A stretch of DNA of 43,456 bases from positions 72,501 through 115,956 of the forward strand of contig LUCW03001573.1 of the NCBI GenBank assembly GCA_001586965.3, read 5' to 3'. Within the stretch, counting starts at the first letter, position 1; every line of letters starts with the position of its first letter. Under the pieces are notes generated by a model, which made no database searches, was not told the origin of the DNA, and was given only the letters and a program-made list of their open reading frames with translations. Shown here in pieces: positions 17,990 through 28,051 of the stretch. This stretch comes from Sphaeroforma sirkka (Eukaryota; Opisthokonta; Ichthyosporea; Ichthyophonida). The translations under genes and the position numbers were made by a program.

Positions 17990-18862
17990 TATTTTTTAGT
18001 TAATTAGTAGTTACCGTAGTGTACTGCTCTAGACTGTCTAATAATCGCTTAATATCCAGCGACAGGACTGTAAGTATTCTATACTACCTCATAGTGACTA
18101 ATACTACCCTAAAGTTAGCTACACGCTAGTTACTATACCTAGACCTTATTAATTTTCCTGTTCTTGAGCTATTACTATGGCTAAAGGAAATTCTAAAGGC
18201 AAGGGAGCCGCCAGCTCTAAGCCCTGCTAAGCCTGTTGAGGTTCCTGCGGTTACTGGGGACGCTGGTCCGTCTGGTACTGAGCCTGCCGTTGAAGCTGTA
18301 GAGGACGCCGTTTCTTAGCTTGGCTCTGATGAAAACTCTGAGGATGTCTCGTCCGACCCTAACGTCTTGGAAGAGAAGGTCGCAACTGCCGCGGAAAGGC
18401 TCGCTAGCGTCTGTGTGTCTCCTAGTAGTGCAGCCCAGGGCATCAGCTCGCCATCTGACCGCGAAAAGTCAGATATTGGAAAGGCTATATCCCCTGAACC
18501 AGTGGAGGAATCGTCTCGAGATCGACGGTTTATTACTACTAAAAGTCAGCCTAATCGACCTATTAACAAAGATGGCGGCGTTCCATTTCGTGAAATTCAT
18601 TGAATGCCTCGCCACTGAATGCCTCGCCACCGAATGTTGGGGCGGAAGACACAAATATTGGGGACGCCATAATTCGACAACGGGTGGTTGGATCTTCTCA
18701 ATCTCGACGCCATTTGAACCGCAAAGATGAGTTTTTAAAGGAACCAGCCACTGCCGCAGTTTCTGGTCCTTCGATCATATCCCACGCGGCCGAATATACC
18801 AAGAAAAAAAATATTCTGAGCCGAGGTTCAAACCTGAGGCCCACCGGTTTACAAGCAAACAG
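17392..18862 (+). mobile_element. gypsy family-1 relative, 5' LTR and gag part (element D)
   Basis: LTR at 17,392-17,989 followed by the start of a gag gene on the plus strand. The gag start matches that of element B (MA-xx-SKGKGAASSKP, then TAERLASV-V-SP), but LTR and gag are clearly diverged from B and A, so D is older. It is broken, with a few interruptions. It stops where copia element C1 begins, at the point equivalent to PTGLPAS in B's gag, and is not seen to resume to the right of C1. Confidence 0.82.
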
Positions 18863-19318
18863 TATTGATCACAGTAAACCAAGATTGTTTACCAAGGATA
18901 AAACTACGGTCAAACACCGGAGGCTCACCAATGTTTATCCCAGCATCAACCAATGAGAGAATCTAAACTCAGAGAGGGACACAGAAATATTACGCGCGAA
19001 GTGCCGGGAGTACGGAAACATCATTATAGAAAATCTCTGATGGGCATAAGGGCATCCCTAAATATCGGAGGGGTACAATCTAAACGTATAAGGCCAAAGA
19101 TTGCAATAGAAGCCACGATCAGTTGAAGACGTGGCGACACTGCCTCTGGATTGGATCACAGATTAAGTGAGAACCTTTCTCACCTTAAGAGGTGTTTTTC
19201 AATGACTCAAGGATTACGAGTCCAATGCATATAAAAGCAGGGACTCGAATCAAATAAATCACAACTATTCATTTAAAACTTAAAACACTTTAAGATACTT
19301 TAATATCTGAGAACAATA
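18863..19318 (+). repeat. 5' LTR of copia C1
   Basis: Begins TATTGATCACAG and ends GAGAACAATA, giving TATTG...CAATA inverted termini in place of the usual TG...CA. A TATA box (TATAAAAG, 19,230-19,237) marks the probable LTR promoter, with AATAAATC downstream. Confidence 0.85.
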
Positions 19319-19345
19319 ACTTGTCATGTCCGTTTTACCTCTACT

Positions 19346-20717
19346 TTGAGAATGACAAGCTTCGATTTGAAACCAAAGGTTAAATTTCTAATTCTGGATA
19401 AGCCGGACCAGTGGGTCCAATGGAAAGCTCAATTAGATATGACCCTGATGAAACAGAGTCGCATACAACTGATCGAAGCCGCTACTCCACCCGACGACTA
19501 CTATGAGACTCAACGTGAAACGTTTACTCAAGAGGATCGCGGAGCCGCGTCTGAGTCAATTTATCATACGATCTCTCGACGACTTCAACAGGAGTTACTC
19601 CATATCATGAAGGAACCCTACGCGTTTTTCAAGACATTGGAAACCAAATTTAAGATTAACACCCAGGGAGGAATCGGCCGTTCGAGGAAGGAGCTTTGGG
19701 CAAAACCACCGAAGAGTAATGAAACTTTGGAAGCTTTTATCGGTGATATCAATTTGAAGAAAATGGAATTGGAGAAACGCGAGGCTCCACCGTCTGAGAT
19801 TGACTTGAAAATCGTCTTGAAAGAAGGTCTCCATGAACGTTTTAAAGTTGCAAGGACTCATCTCAATACAGTCGATACTGACGTCATGAGTTACGAGGAG
19901 CTCTGCGAATATCTCCGAAAATTCGATAAGGAGGAAATTCAAACATCGACCTCTAATACAGAGACTCGAGGAGGAGAGAGAGCACTTTCTGCCAGTGCAG
20001 AACAAAAGTGCTTCAATTGTAGCAAACCAGGTCACATTGCTCGTTACTGCCGATCCAGGCATCGCAGACCCAGACCGCACATTTACTCTGACCGCAGGGA
20101 GTATCGCAAACCTTATGAAAATCGATATTCTAACAATCGTGGAAATAACTCCGACGATCGTCATCACCGTAAAAGAACTAAGAAGTCCAAGCCCCACCGC
20201 AAAGACGATTCAGTACCAAAATCTACACCCTACTCACGACGCGCCGACTATCCGTTGAAGAAACCCAGCTATCATCAAGATAAACGTAACGAATTTTATA
20301 GAAAAGCATCTAACGTAAGAGGATACTACTCCAGGGAAGAAATGCGTAAACCTCCTAAAGTAACGTTCAATTTGGACATGAATAATGAGCAGAATTCTAG
20401 TAGTGACGATGAAGGCGTTAGAGCATTTTCAGCAATTGCCGACTATGTCGAATCTGACATCGAATTGCCAGATGAGGATATGCCAGAAACCATCATGGCT
20501 ACCCCCGAAAATTGCGGAACTATCAGATTTTACTCTAAATAATTATAGTTCAGACGAAGACGATGGACCGGCGGCACTTCTACTCGACAGCTCTAGTGAG
20601 GATGATTACGATGACCTACCCGACCTGCTGTCCGACAGCGACTCCGAAGAGGATGAAGCTTTTAGTGATAAATTTAATAAGGACGTCATATCTTCACCAA
20701 TCAAAGCCATAGACTGA
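19346..20717 (+). pseudogene. copia C1 gag with CCHC zinc knuckle
   Basis: Gag fossil of copia type, close to 400 codons in its main part. The N-terminal half is the helical capsid-like region (DKPDQWVQWKAQLDMTLMKQ). At about residue 220 lies a nucleocapsid knuckle CFNCSKPGHIARYC (C-x2-C-x4-H-x4-C), followed by a very basic Arg/Lys region. An acidic Asp/Glu/Ser-rich tail follows toward the protease (about 20,540-20,715). Confidence 0.87.
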
Positions 20718-20778
20718 GACAATTTTCGGCCAAAGAGCATCTACGACTGACAAAATAACAACGACTGAACCTAGTGGG

Positions 20779-21185
20779 ACTCTGGACAGTGGAGCCTCAA
20801 CCCATAATATTAACGATTTGGAGTTGATATCAAACGCAAAACATCACTTCACAAACGTACACCTAGCTGACGGGACTATTGGAATCGCAACTCACTCACT
20901 CAGGCAATTGAGTGACGCTGGAAGGACTATTTATAGACCAACTCTAAAGACCAACCTAATCAGCATCCTTCAATTAACCAAGGCAGGATACAAGATCTAC
21001 ATGGATGACACAGTCTGCCTCTTACTTTCACCCCAACACCTGGTATATAATTGCGAGAAAAAGCAAGGCGTTTACGTCGTACCCCTGGAATATTTTTCAA
21101 AAGAATTTGCTCACGCCGCCAGCTGGCATGAACGACTAGCACATCCAGATCACTTACCCAAGGGCCTGCCACCTATCGACTCCTG
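20779..21185 (+). pseudogene. copia C1 protease and pre-integrase region
   Basis: Aspartic protease segment with LDSGASTHNIND as active-site motif, then the domain that precedes copia integrases, including SWHERLAHPDHLP with the zinc-binding H of the integrase N-terminus. The same segment, nearly unchanged, is found in C2 on the other strand. Confidence 0.82.
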
Positions 21186-21500
21186 CTGATGCTCTAACGA
21201 AAGCACTCGTCGGAAAATTATTCGTTAAACACAAGAAAACCATTGTTAAGCCTGTAGCTGGAGAGAATGCATACTCGCACAGAGCATAGAGACTGAGAAC
21301 CCGATAAAGCGGGGCTGGAAAACTTAAATATCTCTTGAAACAAATAATTTTGATAATGAACTCTCAAAGTTACAAACTGTGTGCAATGAGCTCCCAATGA
21401 TGAAAGCTAACGAGCAACGAGCAATATGAAAAATAAAAAGGTGCTAAAAATTCAAATGTTGGATTTTTCAGGCCAGACCGTGAAAACATTAACGTTCTTG

Positions 21501-21502
<2 letters not shown>

Positions 21503-21554
<52 letters not shown>

Positions 21555-21860
21555 AATAATATATTCGTGCCCTGCACCTATGATTGTACTACGGGTTACT
21601 GAGTTGATCTTTGTCCTATTTGTTTTTGTCCGACTTTCTGGCCTGCGTGCAGTGGGTTGAACCTCTCCCCAATTTTGGGGCTTCTGACCGTACACATTTT
21701 GATCCAATATTCGAACGTAACGCACAAGACAATTTTCAACTGGGCCAACCAGATTAACGCCAAATGCAAAATTTATGAAGCCAGCGGGAATAGAACCACT
21801 GACCTATACATTTTTTAGCGAAGTACTTCACCACCTAACCAATACACCTGTTGATCCGGT
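21503..21860 (-). mobile_element. tRNA-derived SINE-like insert with (TA)n tail
   Basis: Read on the minus strand, it starts near 21,857 with a tRNA-like head. GGTGTATTGGTTAGGTGG (box A-like) is followed 30-odd bases later by GGTTCTATTCC (box B-like, consensus GGTTCRANTCC). The arms do not pair as in a working tRNA. A roughly 225-bp body follows and ends in a (TA)n run at about 21,503-21,553. An RNA polymerase III promoter-like head, a body and a simple-repeat tail is SINE architecture. It lies inside C1, so it is younger than that element or was carried in with it. Target duplications are hard to see because both sides are TA-rich. Confidence 0.55.
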
Positions 21861-22041
21861 ATATACTTCACAATATTAATATTTTACAGTCCTGATTTCC
21901 CCTCTTACAGGATATCACAGGCAAGAATCAGAAATTATTCTCAGTCTAATTTTTGGCCACATCTTCGAAGCACACCTAGGGATCAAATTTTGTTTTTAGA
22001 AGCTTGGATTTCGTAAACTACATCTCCAGCTTCAGGGGGAG

Positions 22042-22514
22042 TATTGATCGCAGTAAACCAGGATTGTTTACCAAGCATAAAACTACGGCCAAACAAGCGG
22101 AGACTCAACAAGGTTTATCCCAGCATCAACCAAGGAGAGAATCTAAACTCAGAGAGGGGAACAGAAATATTCTAGAACGGATTATCTCGGAACCGAAATG
22201 CCGGGAGTATGGAATCATCAATATAGAATATCTCTGTTGGGCATAAAGGCATCCCTAACTATCGGAGAAGTACAATCTAAGAGCATAAGGCCAAAGATTA
22301 CAATGGAAGCCATAATCGTTGACGACGCGGTGACGCTGCCTTTGGATTGGATCGTAGAATAAGTGAGAACCTTTTCCACCTTAAGAGGTGTTTTTTAATG
22401 GCTCACGGATTACGAGTCCAAAGCATATAAAAGCAGGGACTCGAATCAAATAAATCACAACTATTCACTTAAAACTTAAAACACTTTAAGATACTTTAAT
22501 ATCTGAGAACAATA
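22042..22514 (+). repeat. 3' LTR of copia C1
   Basis: Starts TATTGATCGCAG after CAGGGGGAG and ends GAGAACAATA. Same TATTG...CAATA termini as the left LTR, with a TATA box TATAAAAG at 22,426-22,433. The central part differs from the 5' LTR by many substitutions and one short insertion. Confidence 0.85.
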
Positions 22515-23554
22515 GAGAGCCATACCACATGTTCATACATTGTAACATACATACCTATCATTTTTGAAATAAATAATATTATCCCTAATCGAGGCAGATA
22601 GCCCTAGTCCATGAGTCCCTGAGCTCCGAGACCCGAGACCCGAGACCCGAGACCTGAGACCCGAGACCTGAGACCCGAGACCTCAGCCCTGAGCCCTGAG
22701 TCAGCCTACTTTGTAGAGAGCCTCAGAGTCTACTCTATCTTGAATTTTCGTCGCCTAGAGTATTTTTGGCCCCGTCGATCCGTAGCAGCCCAGCACCAAT
22801 TTTTTGATTTTTCTTCGCCAGGACCAATCATCAATCGAGATGAGTTTATTTGTGATTATTTTTTTTGTGCGAATTTTTATTTGTCAAATTTTGACTTGCT
22901 AGAATTTCGGTAATTTTTGTGATCTTTTTTTGGCTCGTGTTGCAAATTTCGCAACACATTTCTTTTTTCGGATATTCGTCACCAGTCTTCGTAGCTTCAG
23001 CAGCTAGCGAATTTACGACAACGACCAAAGAACAACAAAAAAGACACTACTATGCCACAACGCAGAAGAGAGCTGTCCCTCAGCATCCAAGCCACAGTCG
23101 ACAGTCGACAGTCGACACCGCTTCTGAAAGCAAATAGTTTTTTTCAAGAAATTCTCACGAGTAAATTTACCTGCGACATTGTGATGCCTGTCCCCGTACA
23201 GAAGATTATCCACGCTCTGTCGTGAAGCCTGCACTGTACAGGAGATCGTCTACTCTTCAGAAAGTCAACGTTTTCGGCAATTTCATCGAGACAACAGTCC
23301 CAACGAGTCAACGTTTTCATCAATTGTCATCGAGTCTATACTCAACAGCTTCAATTCGTCAATGTTTTCGACAAAAATTCATCTGTTTGTTCAACGTTTT
23401 CCGCCCAACCCATCTACAGAAGTTTGAGAGTCAAAATGATTGTAAAATTGAGGGAGAGTGAGGGACTACAGTAGTAGGCGTATTTCTATATACGTTAATA
23501 ACGCTTTACGTCGTCAGCCAGAGAGCAATTTGGGACTTGTTCTCAAATTAATAT
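22515..23554. other. unclassified 1-kb segment between C1 and C2
   Basis: No gene recognised. It holds a 7-bp CGAGACC array (about 22,626-22,690), a CAGTCGA triplet near 23,095 and three GTCAACGTTTTC-type copies around 23,265-23,370. Near its right end TTGAGGGAGAGTG looks like a copia polypurine tract in plus orientation. It is neither the continuation of D's gag nor a recognisable C2 LTR. Confidence 0.45.
22626..22690. repeat. (CGAGACC)n 7-bp tandem repeat
   Basis: About nine units of CGAGACC with a TGAGACC variant, tailing into CTGAGCC units. It is simple-sequence DNA in the unclassified segment. Confidence 0.85.
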
Positions 23555-25216
23555 AAGTATAGGCTTAACCATGGATTTCTTGTGTTTAACGAACAATTTC
23601 CCCACGAGTGCTTTTGTCAAAGCATCAGCAATCATCTCGTCTGTGGGCGTGTATCGTAGGACCACCGAATTGTCTTGAATTTTATCCCGGATAAAATAGT
23701 GTCTTAGGTCGAGGTGTTTGGTCCTGCGGTTCACCTTATCATCTTCGGCAATTTTTATCGCCGATTGGTTGTCTAGATTGATGACAATTGGTCCAATGTC
23801 GATACCAAGTTCCGACATTAAATTTCGCAGCCAGCAGATTCCCTTTCTGACATCATTCAAAGCAATAATTTCTGCTTCGCAAGTGGACTGTACTGTCAAT
23901 TTCTGTTTTCTTGATCCACAAATCACAGGTGCATCACACATAAAAATGACGTAGCTACTTGTTGATTTACGGTCTGTTGCGTCAGAGGCAAAGCTTGCGT
24001 CAGCGAAAGCTGCCGGCTGTAGGGGTTTCTCAGGGTCAAACCTTAGTCCATTTCCAGAGGTGCCTTTCAGATATCGAAGTACTCGCTTGGCAGCGTTCCA
24101 GTGACGTAGGAGTGGTATATCAAGGTGCCTGGATAATTGGTTCACGGCGAATGTTATATCTGGTCGCGTACCATCAGCTAAGTATCGAAGGGCTCCGATA
24201 AGTTCTCTATAGGGCATATTTCCGGCGGGCCTGTCAGAATGACATGGTGTCAAATCCGTTTTGTGCAAGGGTACTGGTGACGGCTGGACATTTTCCAAAT
24301 TATATTTTTGGAGTAATGTGCTGACGTAGATTTTTTGGTGTATGGTGACTACTCCCGAGGGCAGAAATCCCATTTCCATTTTTAAAAACCATTTCGCTGT
24401 TGGCATTGACTTTGTTGACATTTTTTGAATAAAATTGCCTCCCAAATATCCAGCGTTCGCTTGTCAGAGGCCGTCGCGATTTTATCGTCCTCATTTACAA
24501 TGACCAGGTCCAAGGTGCCATCGGGGTTTTATCAAAAAAAAATAATGATGGGTCTGATCGCGTTGGTTGATATCTCTGTTAGACCTAGAACCTCACAGAC
24601 CTCCACAAAATATAAGTAGCCAGATTCCTTTAGGCCAAATTTACTCTGCACCATATGGCTTTGCTGAATAAATCAAGGGCCAGGTGTAGCCCTTGCGGCA
24701 TCCTCATATATACAAAACGGTTCATTTTTTTGTTTAGGTATGCGTTCGGCGCGTCGAATTGTCTGACATACCATTTCTTACTGGCTGTTAGTGCCAAACA
24801 AATTCATTGGCGTCACTCCGTTCGAAATCCACTCCTTCGACAGCATTGTATCCAGCTACGGTCAGTCGTCCTTTGAAACGCTCGATTTTTCCAGCAGAGT
24901 CCATTTTGGGAGTAAAGACCCATTTGGAATTCATAATCGAGCTTTTTGCAGGTTTAGAGTCTACAAGAGTGAAGGTCCCTCGTTCCACTAGGTCTCGGAC
25001 TTCTTTGGTCGCTGCGTCCATCCACTCCTTTTTATTGGAAAAATTGTCAATCTCCCGGAAGGTCTTGGGAATTTGGATCTGCGCCGGCCTCGCCGGCGTT
25101 GGTTGTTGCTGATGTTGAGTAGCTGAAAAGGCAGCTGTCAAGTTTCTTCTTCGTCGAGAGCGACAACTGTTATTGCTCATGATGTTCATCCTAGCTGGAT
25201 TATCTGAAATTTGCAA
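23555..25216 (-). pseudogene. copia C2 reverse transcriptase and RNase H
   Basis: Copia-type reverse transcriptase fossil. The start (near 25,100) reads KEWMDAATKEVRDLVERGTF and NSKWVFTPKMDSAGKIERFK, the fingers region. Further on come MPYRELIGALRYLADGTRPD and DITFAVNQLSRHL (thumb/connection). RNase H follows with FADASFASDATDRKSTSSYV and STCEAEIIALNDVRKGICW, and ends near VDALTKAL-type ADALTKALVGKLFVKH. Several interruptions. Confidence 0.87.
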
Positions 25217-25219
25217 CTT

Positions 25220-26170
25220 TGTGACTTCTCTCGAAGATCGGCGACCGGCCTTTTTCCGCTTCGAGATGTGAGCGGGTATTGTGTCAGTCTGGTCTCTGGA
25301 AGCAGTAGAACAATTTGATTTGATTAAACGTCAGAGTACTTCGGTTCTTGATGGCATTTACTAGAGGCGGCTTGAGTATTTTCGCCTGGTTCCATAGGCT
25401 GTGAAGATACGGTCGATAAGTTGTCGTTCGTCGGCTCAGCTTTTCTTCCTGTAGTCTGCTCCGTACATTGTCCATTCTTCCATATGTAAAATTCATCATC
25501 AAAATATCGTATATCTCTTGTCCGTGATACTCTGTTGGTTTCTGGACTAAAAACTCGGAAAGTGTCAGAAGTGGTTCGCTGGGGGTTAGCCATCACAATT
25601 TCACGGCGAGCGCGCTTATCCCATTTGTTGTTTTAAGTCGTCTTCCGCCATAAACATTTGCTGCCGAAGGTTCGAAAACGGTTATAATTTGGTTTTCGGC
25701 TAATAAATCTTTCGATTGGCGTTGTCAGGTTCCTCTTACTCCCGACGTTGTTATGAGCGTCTGTGACATGTTGGTATGCCTCACCAAAATTCGTCGCCTA
25801 AGCCGGAGTTGTACAGAGTCGCCCTAGCTCTTCCTCAATTGGTACGGTGACTCCGCTCAATTTTTCCGTTGTGTTGTGGCGAGTCTTTCGGTGTCGATCG
25901 AACGTCATAGCCAAGTCTTTGTAAGTTAGTCTCTACTTCCTTATCCACAAATTCCGAGCCTCGGTCGAATTGTAAACGTTCGCTTTCCTTCCACTCGGTA
26001 CTGTTAAATCGTCTAGTCTACTGGCGCCTTGTTGATGGATAGTGGTTCAATTCTCTCGAAATTGGAGCATTCGTTAATGAGAGTTAGGACATAGCGGTTT
26101 CCTCCAATGCTCTGTTTAAATTTCCCAACAAGGTCAATATAGAGCAAGTCAATTGGGTTTTCGGATGGGC
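25220..26170 (-). pseudogene. copia C2 integrase remnant region
   Basis: By position this is the integrase of C2, between the pre-integrase domain and reverse transcriptase. Readable pieces are few (for example a SRTRDIRYFDDEFYIWKNG stretch, typical of the integrase C-terminal beta region before copia RT). The stretch is heavily decayed. Confidence 0.6.
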
Positions 26171-26177
26171 CGTTCTT

Positions 26178-26690
26178 TCAGATCTTTTGTGTCTGACTTC
26201 TGACAAGTTTACCCATGATACAGGACTCGCAGTTTGCATGATAGTCGATAGGTGGCAGATCCTTGGGTAAATGATCCGGGTGCGCTAGTCGTTCATGCCA
26301 ACTGGCGGCGTAAGCAAATTCTTTTGAAAAATATTCCAGGGGTACGACGTAAACGCCTTGCTTTTGCTCGCAATTATATACCAGGTGTTGGGGATAAGGT
26401 AAGAGGCAGACTGTATCATCCATGTAGATCTTGTATCCTGCCTTGGTTAATTGAGGGATGCTGATTAGGTTGGTCTTTAGAGTTGGTCTATAAATAGCCC
26501 TTCCAGCGTCACTCAATTGCCCTGAGTGAGTTGCGATTCCAATAGTCCCGTCAGCTAGGTGTACGTTTGTGAAGTGATGTTTTGCGTTTGATATCAACTC
26601 CAAATCGTTAATATTATGGGTTGAGGCTCCACTGTCCAGAGTCCCACTAGGTTCAGTCGTTGTTATTTTGTCAGTCGTAGATGCTCTTTG
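26178..26690 (-). pseudogene. copia C2 protease and pre-integrase region
   Basis: Minus-strand protease motif LDSGASTHNIND and following beta-rich domain, then SWHERLAHPDHLPKDLP and a C-x2-C pair (CESCIMGKLVRS) that completes the integrase zinc-binding region. It is nearly the same as C1's. Confidence 0.85.
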
Positions 26691-26703
26691 GCCGAAAATT
26701 GTC

Positions 26704-27323
26704 TCAGTCTATGGCTTTGATTGGTGAAGATATGACGTCCTTATTAAATTTATCACTAAAAGCTTCATCCTCTTCGGAGTCGCTGTCGGACAGCAGGTCG
26801 GGTAGGTCATCGTAATCATCCTCACTAGAGCTGTCGAGTAGAAGTGCCGCCGGTCCATCGTCTTCGTCTGAACTATAATTATTTAGAGTAAAATCTGATA
26901 GTTCCGCAATTTTCGGGGGTAGCCATGATGGTTTCTGGCATATCCTCATCTGGCAATTCGATGTCAGATTCGACATAGTCGGCAATTGCTGAAAATGCTC
27001 TAACGCCTTCATCGTCACTACTAGAATTCTGCTCATTATTCATGTCCAAATTGAACGTTACTTTAGGAGGTTTACGCATTTCTTCCCTGGAGTAGTATCC
27101 TCTTACGTTAGATGCTTTTCTATAAAATTCGTTACGTTTATCTTGATGATAGCTGGGTTACTTCAACGGATAGTCGGCGCGTCGTGAGTAGGGTGTAGAT
27201 TTCGGTACTGAATCGTCTTTGCGGTGGGGCTTGGACTTATTAGTTCTTTTTTTACGGTGATGACGATCGTCGGAGTTATTTCCACGATTGTTAGAATATC
27301 GATTTTCATAAGGTTTGCGATAC
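26704..27323 (-). pseudogene. copia C2 gag C-terminal part
   Basis: Basic region (RYSNNRGNNSDDRHHRK) followed by the acidic SSEDDYDDLPDLLSDSDSEE tail, as in C1 gag. The right edge is the exact insertion point of gypsy B. Confidence 0.85.
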
Positions 27324-27921
27324 TGTAAACTTCGATGGAAATTACTAGGTTTCAAACTATAATAAACTAAAATACAATTTAGTCAGTTAGGATTTAGCAG
27401 TTGTAGCTTGTGTAAGAATGATCGGGACTGCCTCTTGTTAAGAGCCTAAATATCCTCGATCACACAGGGCGTACCTCTAGCTGTTCTTTATTGAATAATT
27501 TTCACTAGAAGTACTAGGTGTTCATGACCACTTGCCTAATTTGTAAATAGACATAATAACGTAAGTCACGTTAATACATTAGCTGATATAAATAGAGTTC
27601 CATCTGAAGAAAAGTTAAAAAAAAAAAAAAAAGACTTATTGGATTTTGGAGATTGGCGGGAGGACCAAAATCTATAAGTAGTAGTTCGGAGATTATAAAA
27701 TTTAGTTTATAATATCCTACATCTACTAATGTCTCAAATAGGTACAAGTAGATGAGTCATACCAAATACTCAGGCTATTGGAGCCATCAAAGTGAATTTT
27801 AAACACTTTGGAAATATTGGAAAAAGAGCTTGTACTAAATTATATAAAATACAAATAAAATCCAATGTATTATCTCAATTGATCTTGATATTTTAGACTG
27901 ACCGGAGGCCGTATTTCTACA
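27324..27921 (-). repeat. 3' LTR of element B
   Basis: 598-bp LTR, in reverse orientation TGTAAACTTC...TATTTCTACA, bordered by the mirrored polypurine tract TAGCCCCCCAGTAG at its right. It is nearly identical to copy A's LTR. Insertion point in copia gag is exact. Confidence 0.95.
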
Positions 27922-28051
27922 TAGCCCCCCAGTAGCTTTTAGAACTACGAACATACGTTAAGATACGATCTAGTTGGTAAAGCGAAAACCAAAGTAAAAA
28001 AACGGTTTCGGTCATGACTTATCGAGTAAGTATGTGCCTATATGTACGAGT

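Larger units (their letters stand above)
18863..22514 (+). mobile_element. copia element C1 (broken, large part of pol absent)
   Basis: Ty1/copia-class fossil inserted in the gag of gypsy D. Parts, left to right: 5' LTR (18,863-19,318), gag with zinc knuckle, protease, the region just before integrase, the extreme end of RNase H, a SINE-like insert, and 3' LTR (22,042-22,514) preceded by CAGGGGGAG. Most of integrase and reverse transcriptase is absent. The two LTRs differ at about one position in ten by eye, and no matching target duplication flanks it. Its interior is almost identical to C2 on the other strand. Together these suggest a composite. Confidence 0.88.
23555..27323 (-). mobile_element. 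copia element C2 (broken, split by gypsy B)
   Basis: Ty1/copia-class fossil on the minus strand. Read from 27,323 downward it shows the gag C-terminal region, protease and pre-integrase region, remnants of integrase, reverse transcriptase and RNase H. Its gag is interrupted at 27,323/27,324 by the LTR of gypsy B, so its 5' LTR and gag start should lie beyond the window's right edge. No 3' LTR is visible after RNase H. It carries several interruptions. The gag-protease part is nearly identical to C1. Confidence 0.88.

Noticed and set aside
19595-20197. 200-codon minus-strand frame
   Set aside because: Antisense shadow of copia gag, which has the zinc knuckle.
21779-21857. Functional tRNA gene on the minus strand
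   Set aside because: Box A- and box B-like motifs exist, but the acceptor ends do not pair and the anticodon loop is too long. A SINE head fits better.
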